A DNA stretch of 64,000 nucleotides from Chryseobacterium gleum (lineage in GTDB: Bacteria; Bacteroidota; Bacteroidia; UBA10329). Positions 50,535-60,091 of the stretch are shown piece after piece. The position numbers and the translations under genes are program-made. A model generated the notes under the pieces. It saw only the letters and a program-made list of their open reading frames with translations. It was not told where the DNA came from and did no database searches. How positions within the stretch are numbered: position 1 is the stretch's first letter; every line of letters begins with the position of its first letter. Where the stretch lies: assembly GCA_945903645.1 (NCBI GenBank), contig CAMDOM010000007.1, positions 17,077 through 81,076 of the forward strand, given 5' to 3'.

Positions 50535-53060
50535 TTAGAAGTTTATAGTAAGCTGTAATTGGGTTGATCGTGGCGGATTTACCTTCAACGGGCGCAATGC
50601 ATAAATATGATTTGCTACGTTGTTCATCACAAAACCAAATTTAACGTTCTTGGTCAAATCAACCGCAGCGCGCACATCAAACACGTGATCGCCCGAGCTA
50701 TGGGCATTGCGGAAATCAACCGCTCCCCACCTAAATATCGGGTCCACTTGGTAGAAAATTTTATCCACACTCTTCATATAGCTGTAATAGCGATAAGTAC
50801 CACCGATAGATACGTTCCACTTGTCTTTTATGCGGAATACAAACTCCAAATCCACGTCAATCAAATGTTCGAAACGGTATTTAAGAATTGGATAATTCTT
50901 AAACTCTTCTATGGCTTGTTGGTATTCTGGAGTTGCTTCAAATTGATCTTGGGTCAAATTTCCTGGTTTAAGAGGTAGTACTGAACTTGTAGCTATCTGG
51001 CTCAAATCGTTACCGTCATTATCCTGTGCATAAACGTATTCAGGATTAAGCGACTCGGGACGTGCGTAAGTGTAGCCCACAAGTACATTCATTCCAAACC
51101 ATTTGTTGAACTGGCCATTGCCCATTATGGAAGCGTCTACGCCATAAACGCGGGCCGAACCCGTATTCAAGCTCTTAAACCCAAGTCCGTAGAATGGTTC
51201 CACTTTCTTGTTGAACTGACCAGCGGTAAACTCAACGAAGTTGTCATAGTGCTGGTAGAAACCTGCCACGTCAATGTAGCCTTTGAACTTGCCAATTTGA
51301 ATACCTTGCATCAAACCAACCTCGGCTGCCCAGCTTCGCTCTGGTTGTATGTCTGGGTTTGGAACAATAGGCAAACCACCCACTTGCGTGAAGATATAAC
51401 GCTCTGCAATGGTAGGGAAACGGAATCCTTGTCCAAACGAAGCCCTCAAGTAACCTTCTTTCCAAAGCATGGAATTTAGACCTATACGGAACACTGGAAC
51501 CACTTCGCTTTGACGCTTGTTTACTTGGAAATATTCAACCCGAACACCACCATTCACATTAAGTCGGTTCCAAAATTTCTTATCCATTTGGAGATACCCA
51601 GCCACGTTTATTGCGGTATTGATGCCGGTAGAATCTTCGTTACCTGCATACAGTAAAGCCTCGCTGTACGTATACTGGCCCATGGCACCAGTGGTAATAG
51701 TGAAGTCTTTAATTTGGGCAAAGCGATGGGCAAATTGATATTCGCCAAAGCCTACATAGTTCAAATTGCCCTGATTGTTGTTGTTGTCGTTGTTCTGATG
51801 GAACAATCGGGTGCGCAGCGAATGTCGGCTACCCTTCTGACCAGAATATGTGAAAAATGGGTCGATATTGTAGGTGGTTTGTTTGGTAACTGTAATGGAG
51901 CCTCCAAATGGCAAATACAATCCTTCCTGACTGTTTTTCCAAAGCAAGGTGCTTGTATTCGACCCTACAACCACATTGAAGTTGATACCATAGGCCAATC
52001 CTGAATCTTTCTTAGACCTTCTGCGGAAATTACCGTTAATACGAAACCGGTTTTGAGATTCACCTTGAGGTGTGGTGAATGTGGTATCGGTTGGAACTCC
52101 ATTCACATCCACATTATTGTTCTGAACTTTCGGAATACCGTTAATTAATGTATCCGTAGCTTCCGGGCCGATAAAGCCGTTATCCACAAAAAAGTTACCA
52201 CCAACTACGATGTCCCACTGCCCAGCCTTGCGAGAATGGAAGAAATTGAGACTTGAATACACAGGCAGATTAATTGGGCTATCCCACTTGTGTATTTCTG
52301 GGTCGGGCTGGCTGTAAAAACCTGTCATCAAGTTAATCTTAGTCATTGGCTTATCCACAGGATACGCTGTGCGTATGTTGATTACTCCATTCAAAGCTGC
52401 AGAACCGTACAATACAGATGACGCTCCTTTTATTATTTCAATTTGTGAAAGGTTCTCTACTGGTATTGACCCCCAGCTTGGACGGCCAGCATCTCCCGAC
52501 ATAATAGGAAGGTTGTCTACCAACAGCATAACACGCGCACCAGCTCCAAAGCTATAGCCGCTACCACCGCGCATTTGAGGCTCGGAGTCCATAATGGTGA
52601 GTCCAGGAGTTTGCTCAATTGCATCAGAAATGCTGGTAGTGCCTCTGTTCTCTACCATTTCGGGTTTTATAATGGATACGGAAACAGTAAGGTCTTCAAT
52701 TTTCTGCTCGAACTTCCCCGCAGAAACTACCACCATGCCCACTTGCTTGGACTCCATTTCCATCGTTACGTTCAACTCGGTAGATGCACCACTATTAATA
52801 GATACTGGAACAGTTTTGGCCGCATATCCTATTGAAGTAATTATCACTTTCTGATTTCCTGCAGGCAAAACGATAGAAAATTTGCCATCAAAATCGGTAG
52901 CCGCCCCGCGACTCTTATCAGCTTCCCATACAATATTGGCTCCAATAATCGTTTCGCCCGATGTCTTGTCTTTCACTACGCCCTTGAGAGTTCCGGTATC
53001 TTGAGCGAAAACGGAAAGCACCATCAGTGATAATAATGTGATTGTAAACGTCTTTTTCAT
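50535..53060 (-). CDS. TonB-dependent outer-membrane receptor with carboxypeptidase-regulatory-like domain
   Basis: An 841-residue receptor. The signal peptide MKKTFTITLLSLMVLSVFAQ is followed by a carboxypeptidase-regulatory-like (CarboxypepD_reg) fold domain (about 22-105: GTLKGVVKDKTSGETIIGANIVW ... GKFSIVLPAG). The plug domain comes next, with VENRGTTSISDAIEQTPGLTI and the VLYGSAALNGVINIRT block near 200-222. The beta-barrel runs to the C terminus ending LTINF, the normal outer-membrane signature. The substrate is not readable: no SusD partner or metal gene adjoins it, so it could carry a siderophore, cobalamin or another ligand. It is transcribed alone, divergent from dprA, with a strong terminator. 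Confidence 0.9.
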   Translation of the reverse strand: MKKTFTITLLSLMVLSVFAQDTGTLKGVVKDKTSGETIIGANIVWEADKSRGAATDFDGKFSIVLPAGNQKVIITSIGYAAKTVPVSINSGASTELNVTMEMESKQVGMVVVSAGKFEQKIEDLTVSVSIIKPEMVENRGTTSISDAIEQTPGLTIMDSEPQMRGGSGYSFGAGARVMLLVDNLPIMSGDAGRPSWGSIPVENLSQIEIIKGASSVLYGSAALNGVINIRTAYPVDKPMTKINLMTGFYSQPDPEIHKWDSPINLPVYSSLNFFHSRKAGQWDIVVGGNFFVDNGFIGPEATDTLINGIPKVQNNNVDVNGVPTDTTFTTPQGESQNRFRINGNFRRRSKKDSGLAYGINFNVVVGSNTSTLLWKNSQEGLYLPFGGSITVTKQTTYNIDPFFTYSGQKGSRHSLRTRLFHQNNDNNNNQGNLNYVGFGEYQFAHRFAQIKDFTITTGAMGQYTYSEALLYAGNEDSTGINTAINVAGYLQMDKKFWNRLNVNGGVRVEYFQVNKRQSEVVPVFRIGLNSMLWKEGYLRASFGQGFRFPTIAERYIFTQVGGLPIVPNPDIQPERSWAAEVGLMQGIQIGKFKGYIDVAGFYQHYDNFVEFTAGQFNKKVEPFYGLGFKSLNTGSARVYGVDASIMGNGQFNKWFGMNVLVGYTYARPESLNPEYVYAQDNDGNDLSQIATSSVLPLKPGNLTQDQFEATPEYQQAIEEFKNYPILKYRFEHLIDVDLEFVFRIKDKWNVSIGGTYRYYSYMKSVDKIFYQVDPIFRWGAVDFRNAHSSGDHVFDVRAAVDLTKNVKFGFVMNNVANHIYALRPLKVNPPRSTQLQLTINF

Positions 53061-53123
53061 TTGTTTGTGGTTGAAAGTGATTCGTTCCTTTGTAGAAAGC
53101 GGGCGAATATATCAATAATCCCA

Positions 53124-54230
53124 ATGGTACAAGGTCAGGAAGAAAAACAGTACATGATTGCGCTCACACGAATTCCTGGAATAGGGCATGGGAATGCTAA
53201 AAAGTTGATAGCATATTGTGGTGGGCCAAAGGAAGTTTTCTCTAAGAGTCACGGGGCATTGGATAAAATTCCCGGTATAGGTAAGGTACTCTCTAGTGCT
53301 ATTTTTAAAAGTGATGTGTTAAAAGAAGCCGAACGCGAAGTGATAGCTTGTGAAAAACAAGGCATCGGTATTCTCACTTTTCTCGACAAAGAATTTCCGC
53401 ACCGATTAAATCATTGCGGAGATGCGCCCATCCTATTGTATATGAAGGGTGAGGCACATCTCAATCCCGAACGTATTTTAAGTATTGTTGGAACGCGAAA
53501 TGCAACACTACATGGCAAGGAAATCACCGCTAAGATTATAGAAGATCTTAGTGCACTGAACGTTACTATAGTTAGTGGATTGGCCTACGGTATTGATATT
53601 GCTGCCCATCGGGCTTCGCTAAAATTTGGCATTCCAACAGTGGCGTGCTTGGCGCATGGATTAGATAGAATTTATCCGCCTGCACATGCCAGCACTGCAA
53701 AGGAAATGCTTGAGAAAGGCGCGTTGATTTCTGAATTTCCCTTGGGAACAAAGCCTGACCGAGAGAACTTCCCCACACGCAATCGCATTGTGGCAGGAAT
53801 GAGCGATGCTACTATTGTTGTAGAAGCTGGAATTAAAGGTGGCGCACTCATTACTGCTGAACTTGCAAGTGGCTACAATCGAGATGTGTTTGCCATTCCA
53901 GGTCGGACTACCGATGTGTATTCCGAGGGCTGTCATAAACTGATAAAGGAAAACAAAGGTGCACTGATTACCTGTGCCAAAGACATTATAACCGCGCTTA
54001 ATTGGGATATTCCAGAAACTTCCATTCCATCCCGGCAGCAGCGAATGCTGCTTGACCTAACACCCGACCAAGAAAAAATTGTGGAGGTGCTGGGAGAAAA
54101 ATCCATTAGCGTAGATCAGTTGGCTGGTCTATGCGGAATGAGCGTAAGCAAGGTTTCGTCTGTGCTGCTCGAAATGGAATTTGACGGTTTAATCCGCAAC
54201 CTTCCGGGTAAAATGTATCAGTTGGTTTAG
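53124..54230 (+). CDS. dprA: DNA-processing protein DprA
   Basis: A DNA-uptake factor that loads RecA on incoming single strands. The open frame begins at a TTG at 53061, but the ATG at 53124 (MVQGQEEKQYMIALTRIPGIG) is clear of the divergent TonB gene and is chosen, giving 368 residues. The N-terminal helix-hairpin-helix-like region reads LTRIPGIGHGNAKKLIAY. The Rossmann domain holds SIVGTRNATLHG, VSGLAYGIDIAAH, the TVACLAHGLDRIYPP block, GTKPDRENFPTRNRIVAG and VEAGIKGGALITAELA. The C-terminal winged helix (about 310-365: ISVDQLAGLCGMSVSKVSSVLLEMEFDGLI) is present. Its end overlaps ctpA by 4 bp in a convergent layout. Confidence 0.95.
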   Translation: MVQGQEEKQYMIALTRIPGIGHGNAKKLIAYCGGPKEVFSKSHGALDKIPGIGKVLSSAIFKSDVLKEAEREVIACEKQGIGILTFLDKEFPHRLNHCGDAPILLYMKGEAHLNPERILSIVGTRNATLHGKEITAKIIEDLSALNVTIVSGLAYGIDIAAHRASLKFGIPTVACLAHGLDRIYPPAHASTAKEMLEKGALISEFPLGTKPDRENFPTRNRIVAGMSDATIVVEAGIKGGALITAELASGYNRDVFAIPGRTTDVYSEGCHKLIKENKGALITCAKDIITALNWDIPETSIPSRQQRMLLDLTPDQEKIVEVLGEKSISVDQLAGLCGMSVSKVSSVLLEMEFDGLIRNLPGKMYQLV

Positions 54231-55843
54231 CGCGGTTTGCTAAGCAATTTCACCGCTTCCAACATGGCTTTGTCATCCTCATTTATAATAGGGAAGTAGC
54301 CATTGCCTTGCCATTCAGCGCGTGCAATTAGGGCGCGAAGGTTTCTCACAATACCTTTTTTGGCATGTTGAATTTCCTCATTTGAACCTTTAATGTTGCG
54401 CTTTTCTGCCATTGCAATTAAACGGGCATAATCACTATCTACAATTTTAAATTTCGCTTTGAAATCGTTGAACGTAGTGTAGCTCTTCAATTCCTTTTGG
54501 CGTTCTACAGAAACGTTTACCGCAAATTCTCGAATAAGTCCATTGCCAAGCAACCGATTGTGAAACACCGAATAATCGCTCGTGTCTAATGGTACAAATA
54601 CATCGGGCATTATACCACCGCCACCATACACCACTTTGCCTTTTGGTGTAACGAATCGGTCTTTCTCGTTCACTTTTATGCTGTCGGCCTCATACATTTC
54701 ACCTTGTTCCAAGCGATTGTAAAAGTCTCCATAATACTCATCTTCATTGGTGTATGGCCTTTGAATACACCTACCAGTAGGCGTGTAATAGCGTGCTATG
54801 GTTAGTCGCACGGCAGATCCGTCTGGCAATTCGGCCTGTTCTTGCACCAAACCTTTCCCAAACGACCTACGGCCAATAATGCTTCCACGGTCGTTGTCTT
54901 GCAAGGCACCAGCCACAATTTCGCTGGCCGAAGCCGAGCCTTCATCAATAAGAACTACAATACCTTGCTGCTCAAAATCGCCATCGGCCGTGGCATAGCT
55001 GTCTTGGCGTGGTCGGGCTCGCCCTTCGGTATACACAATTAGTTTTCCCTTGGGAAGAAACTCATCAGACATGGCTATGGCCGTGTTCAAGAAGCCCCCA
55101 GGATTGCCTCTAAGGTCAAGAATAAGATTGGTCATGCCCTGTTTTTTCAAGGCCATCAGCTTTTCATAAAACTCATCATACGTAGTGGCAGCAAATCGAC
55201 TTACCTTAATGTAGCCCACCGATTTATTCACCATGTAGCCTGCATCCACGCTGTAAATTGGAATTTTGTCGCGCACAATGGTGAAATCTAGAAGGGCTTT
55301 TTGACCTTTTCTAAAAATCTTCACTTTCACCTTGCTGCCGCGTTCTCCGCGCAGTTTCGAAATCACATCTTCATTTTGAATTTTGATTCCAGCTACATTC
55401 TGTCCTTCAATCTTCACAATGCGATCGCCTGCGCGTATGCCTAGCTTTTCGGATGGGCCATCAGAAATTGGCGCTACAACTACTATAGTATCGTTTATCA
55501 CATTGAATTCTACGCCAATTCCATCAAAATTTCCCTCCAAAGGCTGATTCATTGCCGCCAAATCTTTGGCAGGAATGTAGGCCGAGTGCGGGTCGAGCTG
55601 ACTAAGCAGATTAATGATTGCCGATTCAGACAGGCTATCTAAATCAAGACTGTCTACATATTCCTCACTTACGTAGTTAAGTAGGTTCGTTATTTTTCGG
55701 CTATTGCCGGATGCGCCAGTTAAATCAATGGAATAGGTTGTGCCGCTGGGCTGCAAATAAGCTCCCAAGTAAATGCCAGCAACCAAAACAACCGCAAATA
55801 CTATAGGTAAATAAATAAAGAGTCGGAAACGATTTTCGCTCAT
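54227..55843 (-). CDS. ctpA: C-terminal processing peptidase (S41, PDZ-containing)
   Basis: A periplasmic serine peptidase that trims or degrades proteins from the C terminus. The 538 residues show a membrane-anchor or uncleaved signal at 12-30 (IYLPIVFAVVLVAGIYLGAYL), a PDZ domain (about 105-190: DGIGVEFNVINDTIVVVAP and GIRAGDRIVKIEG) and the S41 core. The catalytic serine is in GSASASEIVAG and the base lysine in GRRSFGKGLVQ, both intact. A C-terminal extension follows. It starts 4 bp into the end of the dCMP deaminase gene, so the two are translationally coupled, and it converges on dprA. Confidence 0.93.
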   Translation of the reverse strand: MSENRFRLFIYLPIVFAVVLVAGIYLGAYLQPSGTTYSIDLTGASGNSRKITNLLNYVSEEYVDSLDLDSLSESAIINLLSQLDPHSAYIPAKDLAAMNQPLEGNFDGIGVEFNVINDTIVVVAPISDGPSEKLGIRAGDRIVKIEGQNVAGIKIQNEDVISKLRGERGSKVKVKIFRKGQKALLDFTIVRDKIPIYSVDAGYMVNKSVGYIKVSRFAATTYDEFYEKLMALKKQGMTNLILDLRGNPGGFLNTAIAMSDEFLPKGKLIVYTEGRARPRQDSYATADGDFEQQGIVVLIDEGSASASEIVAGALQDNDRGSIIGRRSFGKGLVQEQAELPDGSAVRLTIARYYTPTGRCIQRPYTNEDEYYGDFYNRLEQGEMYEADSIKVNEKDRFVTPKGKVVYGGGGIMPDVFVPLDTSDYSVFHNRLLGNGLIREFAVNVSVERQKELKSYTTFNDFKAKFKIVDSDYARLIAMAEKRNIKGSNEEIQHAKKGIVRNLRALIARAEWQGNGYFPIINEDDKAMLEAVKLLSKPR

Positions 55844-56301
55844 CCGATTTTCGCTATATCCGATATTTGAACCACTTCCACTCCAGCTTTCTCTAGAAAA
55901 TCGAGTCCTGTGGTGTCTTTATAACCTTCAACATATACCAAACGCTTTATTCCCGATTGATGAATGAGTTTACTACAATCCTTGCAAGGCGACATGGTGA
56001 GATATAACGTTGAATCGCGCGCACTGTTTACCGAACGCGCAACTTTCATTATAGCATTGGCCTCCGCATGCAGAACATACCAGTGGGTGTGCCCATCGCA
56101 GTCTTCGCATCCATTGTCAAAACCAGTTGGAGTGCCATTATAGCCATCAGCAATTATTTGACCTTCTTTCACCAATAATGCCCCTACTTGCCTGCGTTTG
56201 CAATGCGAAAGATTTGCCCATTCTTTAACCATACGCAAATAGGCACGGTCGTAGCGATCTTGCTTTTTGGGGTCGTCATACTTTATGAATACTTTTTCCA
56301 T
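55840..56301 (-). CDS. dCMP deaminase (ComEB family)
   Basis: A zinc deaminase converting dCMP to dUMP to feed thymidylate. The 153 residues carry the zinc site in HAEANAIMKVARS (His and catalytic Glu) and MSPCKDCSKLIHQ (two Cys), with the extra GxNGTP-x-G loop (DGYNGTPTGFDNG) typical of the family. ComEB relatives occur with competence genes, and dprA is indeed two genes away, but that may be coincidence. The stop overlaps the ctpA start. The ATG at 56301 gives the usual N terminus; the tRNA-Leu gene lies further upstream on the same strand. Confidence 0.93.
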   Translation of the reverse strand: MEKVFIKYDDPKKQDRYDRAYLRMVKEWANLSHCKRRQVGALLVKEGQIIADGYNGTPTGFDNGCEDCDGHTHWYVLHAEANAIMKVARSVNSARDSTLYLTMSPCKDCSKLIHQSGIKRLVYVEGYKDTTGLDFLEKAGVEVVQISDIAKIG

Positions 56302-56380
56302 CGGACTGCGAAACTATAGAATCTACCTCTGCGAAATAATTACGAATCACAAAACGTGTGAAATCGAAATTGCAGCATAA

Positions 56381-56410
56381 AAAAAGCCCTGACCAAATGA
56401 TCAGGGCTTT
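56381..56410 (-). terminator. Rho-independent terminator of the tRNA-Leu gene
   Basis: AAAGCCCTGA (56383-56392) and TCAGGGCTTT (56401-56410) form a ten-base perfect stem around an eight-base loop. On the minus strand the right arm is followed by a T tract, placing it directly downstream of the tRNA. Confidence 0.8.
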
Positions 56411-56412
56411 AG

Positions 56413-56494
56413 TACCGAAGGCCGGGATCGAACCGGCACACCTTACAGTACACGAGTTTGAGTCGTGCGCGTCTACCAGTTCCGCCACTTCGGC
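56413..56494 (-). tRNA. tRNA-Leu (anticodon CAA)
   Basis: An 82-base cloverleaf on the minus strand. The acceptor arm is GCCGAAG with CTTCGGT and discriminator A. The D arm follows, and the anticodon stem is CACGA/TCGTG with loop CTCAAAC, so the anticodon is CAA (reads UUG). A long variable arm typical of leucine tRNAs precedes the TPsiC arm (GGTTCGATCC). The CCA end is not encoded. A rho-independent hairpin lies just downstream. Confidence 0.94.
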
Positions 56495-56582
56495 AAAGCG
56501 GGGCGCAAATATAGAAGTTCTTCTTAAGAATGAATAGGCAAATTCGGTATTTTAAAACCTGTTTCTACATGAGGTTTTTTTC

Positions 56583-56590
56583 TATCTTCG
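56583..56590 (+). promoter_or_regulatory. -7 promoter-like box of prs
   Basis: TATCTTCG differs from TAnnTTTG at one position and stands 34 bases before the ATG of prs, in a gap downstream of the tRNA gene on the other strand. Confidence 0.4.
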
Positions 56591-56624
56591 CTGCCCCTAA
56601 AAATTCAAGGATAACTACGGTCAA

Positions 56625-57557
56625 ATGCCTTTCCACGTCAAATTATTTACTGGTGAGGCTACCACGTATCTATCTCAAAAGATAGCCGCGAGTTACGGTC
56701 AGCCCCTTAGTAATCAGACCACTATTCGGTTTAAGGATGGGGAATTTGAGCCGTGTTTTGAGGAATCGATTCGCGGTGATGATGTGTTTATTATTCAATC
56801 AACTTTTCCTCCGGGAGATAACCTTTTGGAGCTTCTTCTAATGATTGATGCTGCCAAACGGGCATCAGCCAAGCGCATTGTGGCTGTTATTCCTTATTTT
56901 GGATGGGCGCGTCAAGATCGCAAAGTGAAACCTCGTGTGCCAATAGGAGCCAAGCTTATGGCCAATTTGTTGGAAGCTGCCGGAGTTACCCGTATTATGA
57001 CAATGGACCTGCATGCCGATCAGATTCAAGGTTTTTTTGATGTGCCTGTAGACCACCTTTATTCATCCTTCTTGTTTCTTGAACATCTACAAAAGATGGA
57101 TGTGAGCAATTTGGTAATGGCTACTCCCGATGTGGGCGGAACACGCAGGGCCAACGCTTACGCTAAGGCACTCAATGTGGATTTGGCCATTTGCTACAAA
57201 CAACGCAAAGTGGCAAACGTAGTAGATAGCATGACCGTAATTGGCGATGTGGAAGGCAAAGACGTGGTGTTGGTGGACGACATTATTGACACTGGTGGCA
57301 CCCTTTGCAAAGCGGCCGAAATGATGATTGCTCATGGTGCCAAAAGCGTTCGTGCGTGCATCACACATCCACTGCTTTCGGGCAATGCACATGAGAACAT
57401 TCGCAACTCTAGCCTTACGGAATTGATAGTGACCGACACTATTCCATTGCGCGAGGAAAACCATAAAATAACTGTCGTTAGCGTAGCCGAACTCTTTGCC
57501 GATGTTATTCGCAAAGCACACAACTACGAAAGCATCAGTACCAAGTTTATATTTTAA
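56625..57557 (+). CDS. prs: Ribose-phosphate pyrophosphokinase
   Basis: Makes PRPP from ribose 5-phosphate and ATP for nucleotides, histidine and tryptophan. The 310 residues include the ATP and metal motif RIVAVIPYFGWARQDRK, GAKLMANLLEAAGVTRIMTMDLHADQIQGFF (the ribose-binding and flexible loop) and the PRPP signature VVLVDDIIDTGGTL. All sites of class I synthases are present and the length is normal. rplY follows 37 bp downstream and is probably co-transcribed. Behind a -7-like box at 56583. Confidence 0.95.
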   Translation: MPFHVKLFTGEATTYLSQKIAASYGQPLSNQTTIRFKDGEFEPCFEESIRGDDVFIIQSTFPPGDNLLELLLMIDAAKRASAKRIVAVIPYFGWARQDRKVKPRVPIGAKLMANLLEAAGVTRIMTMDLHADQIQGFFDVPVDHLYSSFLFLEHLQKMDVSNLVMATPDVGGTRRANAYAKALNVDLAICYKQRKVANVVDSMTVIGDVEGKDVVLVDDIIDTGGTLCKAAEMMIAHGAKSVRACITHPLLSGNAHENIRNSSLTELIVTDTIPLREENHKITVVSVAELFADVIRKAHNYESISTKFIF

Positions 57558-57594
57558 AACCAATCAATTTAATTAACCAAAACCAATCAAAACA

Positions 57595-58212
57595 ATGGAA
57601 TCGATCTCAATTTCAGGATCAGTAAGGAAGTCCCTCGGGAAAGCCGATGCCAAAGTTCTCCGCAGGGAGGGCCTGGTTCCGTGCATCATCTATGGAGGAA
57701 CAGAAAACATTCACTTCAATTTGGAGGAACGTGCTTTCAATAAACTGATTTACACACCAAACGTTTACATCGTAAATCTAGATCTAGATGGTAAAATCTA
57801 CGCATCTATTATTAAAGATGTTCAGTTTCACCCATTAACCGATAAAGCGGTTCACGTTGACTTTCAACAATTGCATGCTGGCAAACCAGTAAGTTTAAAT
57901 CTTCCTATTCGCACTGTGGGCGTTAGCCGTGGTGTGCTTAATGGAGGTAAATTGAATCAAGTATTGCGCAGAGCCAAAGTATTTGGTGTGCCTGCTAAAA
58001 TGCCTGATTATATCGACATCGATATTTCTAAATTGAAGATTGGCGGTGCAGTTAAGGTAAAAGATTTGAAATTGGCTGAGGTTACTTTCAAGGAAAATCC
58101 AAACCAAATCCTCGTATCAGTTAAAGCTAAGCGTGGCGCCAAAATAGGCGATGATGCTGACGAAGAAGTAGCCGAAGCTACTGAAGCTCCAGCTGCTGAG
58201 GCTGCTGAATAA
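57595..58212 (+). CDS. rplY: Ribosomal protein bL25 (general stress/CTC form)
   Basis: Binds 5S rRNA in the large ribosomal subunit. The 205-residue protein is the long CTC form: the L25 domain (MESISISGSVRKSLGKADAKVLRREGLVPCIIYGG ... HPLTDKAVHVDFQQL, about 1-95) plus the TL5-type C-terminal domain (about 96-185) and an acidic Ala/Glu-rich tail. It follows prs by 37 bp and precedes pth by 9 bp, the order prs-rplY-pth being common across many bacteria. Likely one operon. Confidence 0.94.
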   Translation: MESISISGSVRKSLGKADAKVLRREGLVPCIIYGGTENIHFNLEERAFNKLIYTPNVYIVNLDLDGKIYASIIKDVQFHPLTDKAVHVDFQQLHAGKPVSLNLPIRTVGVSRGVLNGGKLNQVLRRAKVFGVPAKMPDYIDIDISKLKIGGAVKVKDLKLAEVTFKENPNQILVSVKAKRGAKIGDDADEEVAEATEAPAAEAAE

Positions 58213-58221
58213 TTTTCGGGT

Positions 58222-58782
58222 ATGAAATACCTTATTGTGGGGTTGGGAAATATCGGTAGTGAATATGCCGAAACCCGCCACAACATTGGTTTTAAGATAG
58301 TGGACGCCTTTGCTAAGGCGTCCACTTCTGTTTTTCACCCAGACAGGTTAGGCGATGTATGTGAAGTGAAATTTAAGGGGCGAACATGTATCCTCCTCAA
58401 ACCATCCACCTACATGAACCTTAGCGGCAAGGCGGTAAACTATTGGATGCAGCAAGCCAAAGTTCCAGTCGAAAACGTGCTCATCATAACCGATGATATT
58501 GCCTTGCCTACCGGAGTTATTCGCATTAGAGCAAAGGGCAGCGATGGCGGGCACAACGGGTTGAAAAGCATCAATGAAGTGTTGGGTACCACCGATTATG
58601 CTCGGATGCGCTTTGGTGTTGGCAACGATTTTCAGAAAGGCCGCCAAGTGGAATACGTGCTTGGACAATGGACCACCCAAGATTTAACCAGCATTGCACT
58701 CGGAATTGACAAGGCTACCGAAGCCATAAAAGCATTCGCAGTTGAGCCATTATCGCAAGTTATGACTCGGTTTAACGGCTAG
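58222..58782 (+). CDS. pth: Peptidyl-tRNA hydrolase
   Basis: Recycles peptidyl-tRNAs dropped from ribosomes. It has 186 residues. The catalytic residues are Asn10 (GLGNIGSEY), His20 (ETRHNIG) and Asp91 (IITDDIALP), and the MNLSGKAV and GSDGGHNGLKSI blocks are present. The ATG at 58222 gives the standard N terminus. Third gene of the prs-rplY-pth group. The stop is followed by about 100 bp leading to queA. Confidence 0.95.
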   Translation: MKYLIVGLGNIGSEYAETRHNIGFKIVDAFAKASTSVFHPDRLGDVCEVKFKGRTCILLKPSTYMNLSGKAVNYWMQQAKVPVENVLIITDDIALPTGVIRIRAKGSDGGHNGLKSINEVLGTTDYARMRFGVGNDFQKGRQVEYVLGQWTTQDLTSIALGIDKATEAIKAFAVEPLSQVMTRFNG

Positions 58783-58827
58783 CTATTTTCGCCAAAAAAG
58801 CTACTGCCTACGTATCTTTCCATTTTG

Positions 58828-58835
58828 TACTTTCG
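58828..58835 (+). promoter_or_regulatory. -7 promoter-like box of queA
   Basis: TACTTTCG, one mismatch from TAnnTTTG, 47 bases before the queA ATG, preceded by CATTTTG. Confidence 0.35.
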
Positions 58836-58882
58836 CACCCCGCTATTCAGCAGGTGCTTAATCATCGATAAAACAAGTTTAT

Positions 58883-59932
58883 ATGAAACTGACCCAGTTC
58901 AAATTTGACGTACCAGACGAGTTAATTGCCTACCATCCAACTGAAAATCGCGAGGATAGCCGCCTTATGGTGATTGACCGAAAAAAAGGAACCATCGAGC
59001 ACAAGCTATTCAAGGATATGCTCGACTATTTTGATGATGGCGACTGTCTGATTTTGAACGATACGCGTGTATTTCCAGCACGGCTAATTGGCCGCAAGGA
59101 AAAAACAGAAGCCGAAATTGAAGTTTTCATGCTCCGCGAGCTGAACAAAGACAGCATTCTTTGGGATGTGTTGGTAGACCCAGCACGTAAAATTCGCATT
59201 GGCAACAAACTTTATTTTGGCAAAAACGATGAATTGGTTGCCGAGGTAATCGACAATACCACAAGTCGTGGCCGCACATTGCGTTTTCTATTTGATGGCA
59301 CATCAGAGGAATTCAAGAAAATCGCTTTCGAATTGGGCGACACTCCGCTTCCTAAATACATCAACCGCGAAGCAATTCCAGAAGACGTAGAGCGCTACCA
59401 AACGGTGTATGCAAAGAATGAAGGCGCTGTTGCCGCTCCAACTGCCGGACTTCACTTCAGCAAGCAATTGCTTAAGCGTTTGGAAATTAAAGGAGTCAAT
59501 TTTGCAGAAGTAACCTTGCACGTTGGGTTAGGCACTTTCCGTCAGGTAGAGGTAGAAGACCTTACCAAACATAAAATGGATAGCGAACAAGTTATCGTTC
59601 GTCCCGATGCCTGCGCTATTGTGAATGAAGCTCGTGCTAAACGCAAACGTGTTTGTGCAGTTGGCACCACCGTTATGCGCGCCATTGAGACTACAGTAGG
59701 AACTACAGGCGATTTGAAACCGTATGATGGATGGACCAACAAGTTCATTTTTCCTCCCTATGATTTTAGCGTAGCCAATTGCATGATTACCAATTTCCAC
59801 ATGCCGCAGTCTACTTTGCTTATGATGGTGGCTGCGTTTGCAGGATACGACCTTACCAAAAAAGCATACGAAATTGCTGTTGAAGAGAAGTATCGCTTCT
59901 ATTCCTATGGCGATGCCATGCTTATTCTGTAA
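58883..59932 (+). CDS. queA: S-adenosylmethionine:tRNA ribosyltransferase-isomerase
   Basis: Forms epoxyqueuosine at the wobble base of tRNAs for Asp, Asn, His and Tyr. The 349 residues match the family length. Clear blocks are the N-terminal [25 protein letters not shown], the [17 protein letters not shown] motif, [17 protein letters not shown] and [24 protein letters not shown] further block is [12 protein letters not shown], and the C terminus ends [23 protein letters not shown]. Downstream is a strong hairpin terminator. The other queuosine genes are not in the window. Confidence 0.95.
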   Translation: MKLTQFKFDVPDELIAYHPTENREDSRLMVIDRKKGTIEHKLFKDMLDYFDDGDCLILNDTRVFPARLIGRKEKTEAEIEVFMLRELNKDSILWDVLVDPARKIRIGNKLYFGKNDELVAEVIDNTTSRGRTLRFLFDGTSEEFKKIAFELGDTPLPKYINREAIPEDVERYQTVYAKNEGAVAAPTAGLHFSKQLLKRLEIKGVNFAEVTLHVGLGTFRQVEVEDLTKHKMDSEQVIVRPDACAIVNEARAKRKRVCAVGTTVMRAIETTVGTTGDLKPYDGWTNKFIFPPYDFSVANCMITNFHMPQSTLLMMVAAFAGYDLTKKAYEIAVEEKYRFYSYGDAMLIL

Positions 59933-59952
59933 TCAGAATTTAGACTAAAGCA

Positions 59953-59986
59953 AAAACCCGTATTCCTTTGTTGGAGTGCGGGTTTT
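59953..59986 (+). terminator. Hairpin terminator after queA
   Basis: A 14-base stem AAAACCCGTATTCC with GGAGTGCGGGTTTT including two G-U pairs, loop TTTGTT, followed by a T-rich tract (TTTTCTTTTTT), 21 bases past the stop. Confidence 0.8.
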
Positions 59987-60057
59987 CTTTTTTGAACCAG
60001 CCAAATTTTGCCATCATATACCCCATTTAAGGTATGAGACTCGCTATTCAAACTCCG

Positions 60058-60065
60058 TACTTTCG
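60058..60065 (+). promoter_or_regulatory. -7 promoter-like box of feoA-feoB
   Basis: TACTTTCG, one mismatch from TAnnTTTG, 27 bases before the feoA GTG. A short inverted repeat ATACC (60018-60022) and GGTAT (60031-60035) stands just upstream and could be a metal-regulator site, but the arms are only five bases long. Confidence 0.38.
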
Positions 60066-60091
60066 ACCCTCGTTTATTTTTCCGTACCGCA

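Noticed and set aside
56276..56488. A 70-codon minus-strand frame
   Set aside because: It covers the tRNA-Leu gene and its terminator; reading frames of this kind (MAELVDAHDS and similar) are well-known false ORFs over tRNAs.
60018..60035. Fur/DtxR box upstream of feoA
   Set aside because: Only five-base arms (ATACC and GGTAT) without a clear consensus; too weak to list as a regulatory site.
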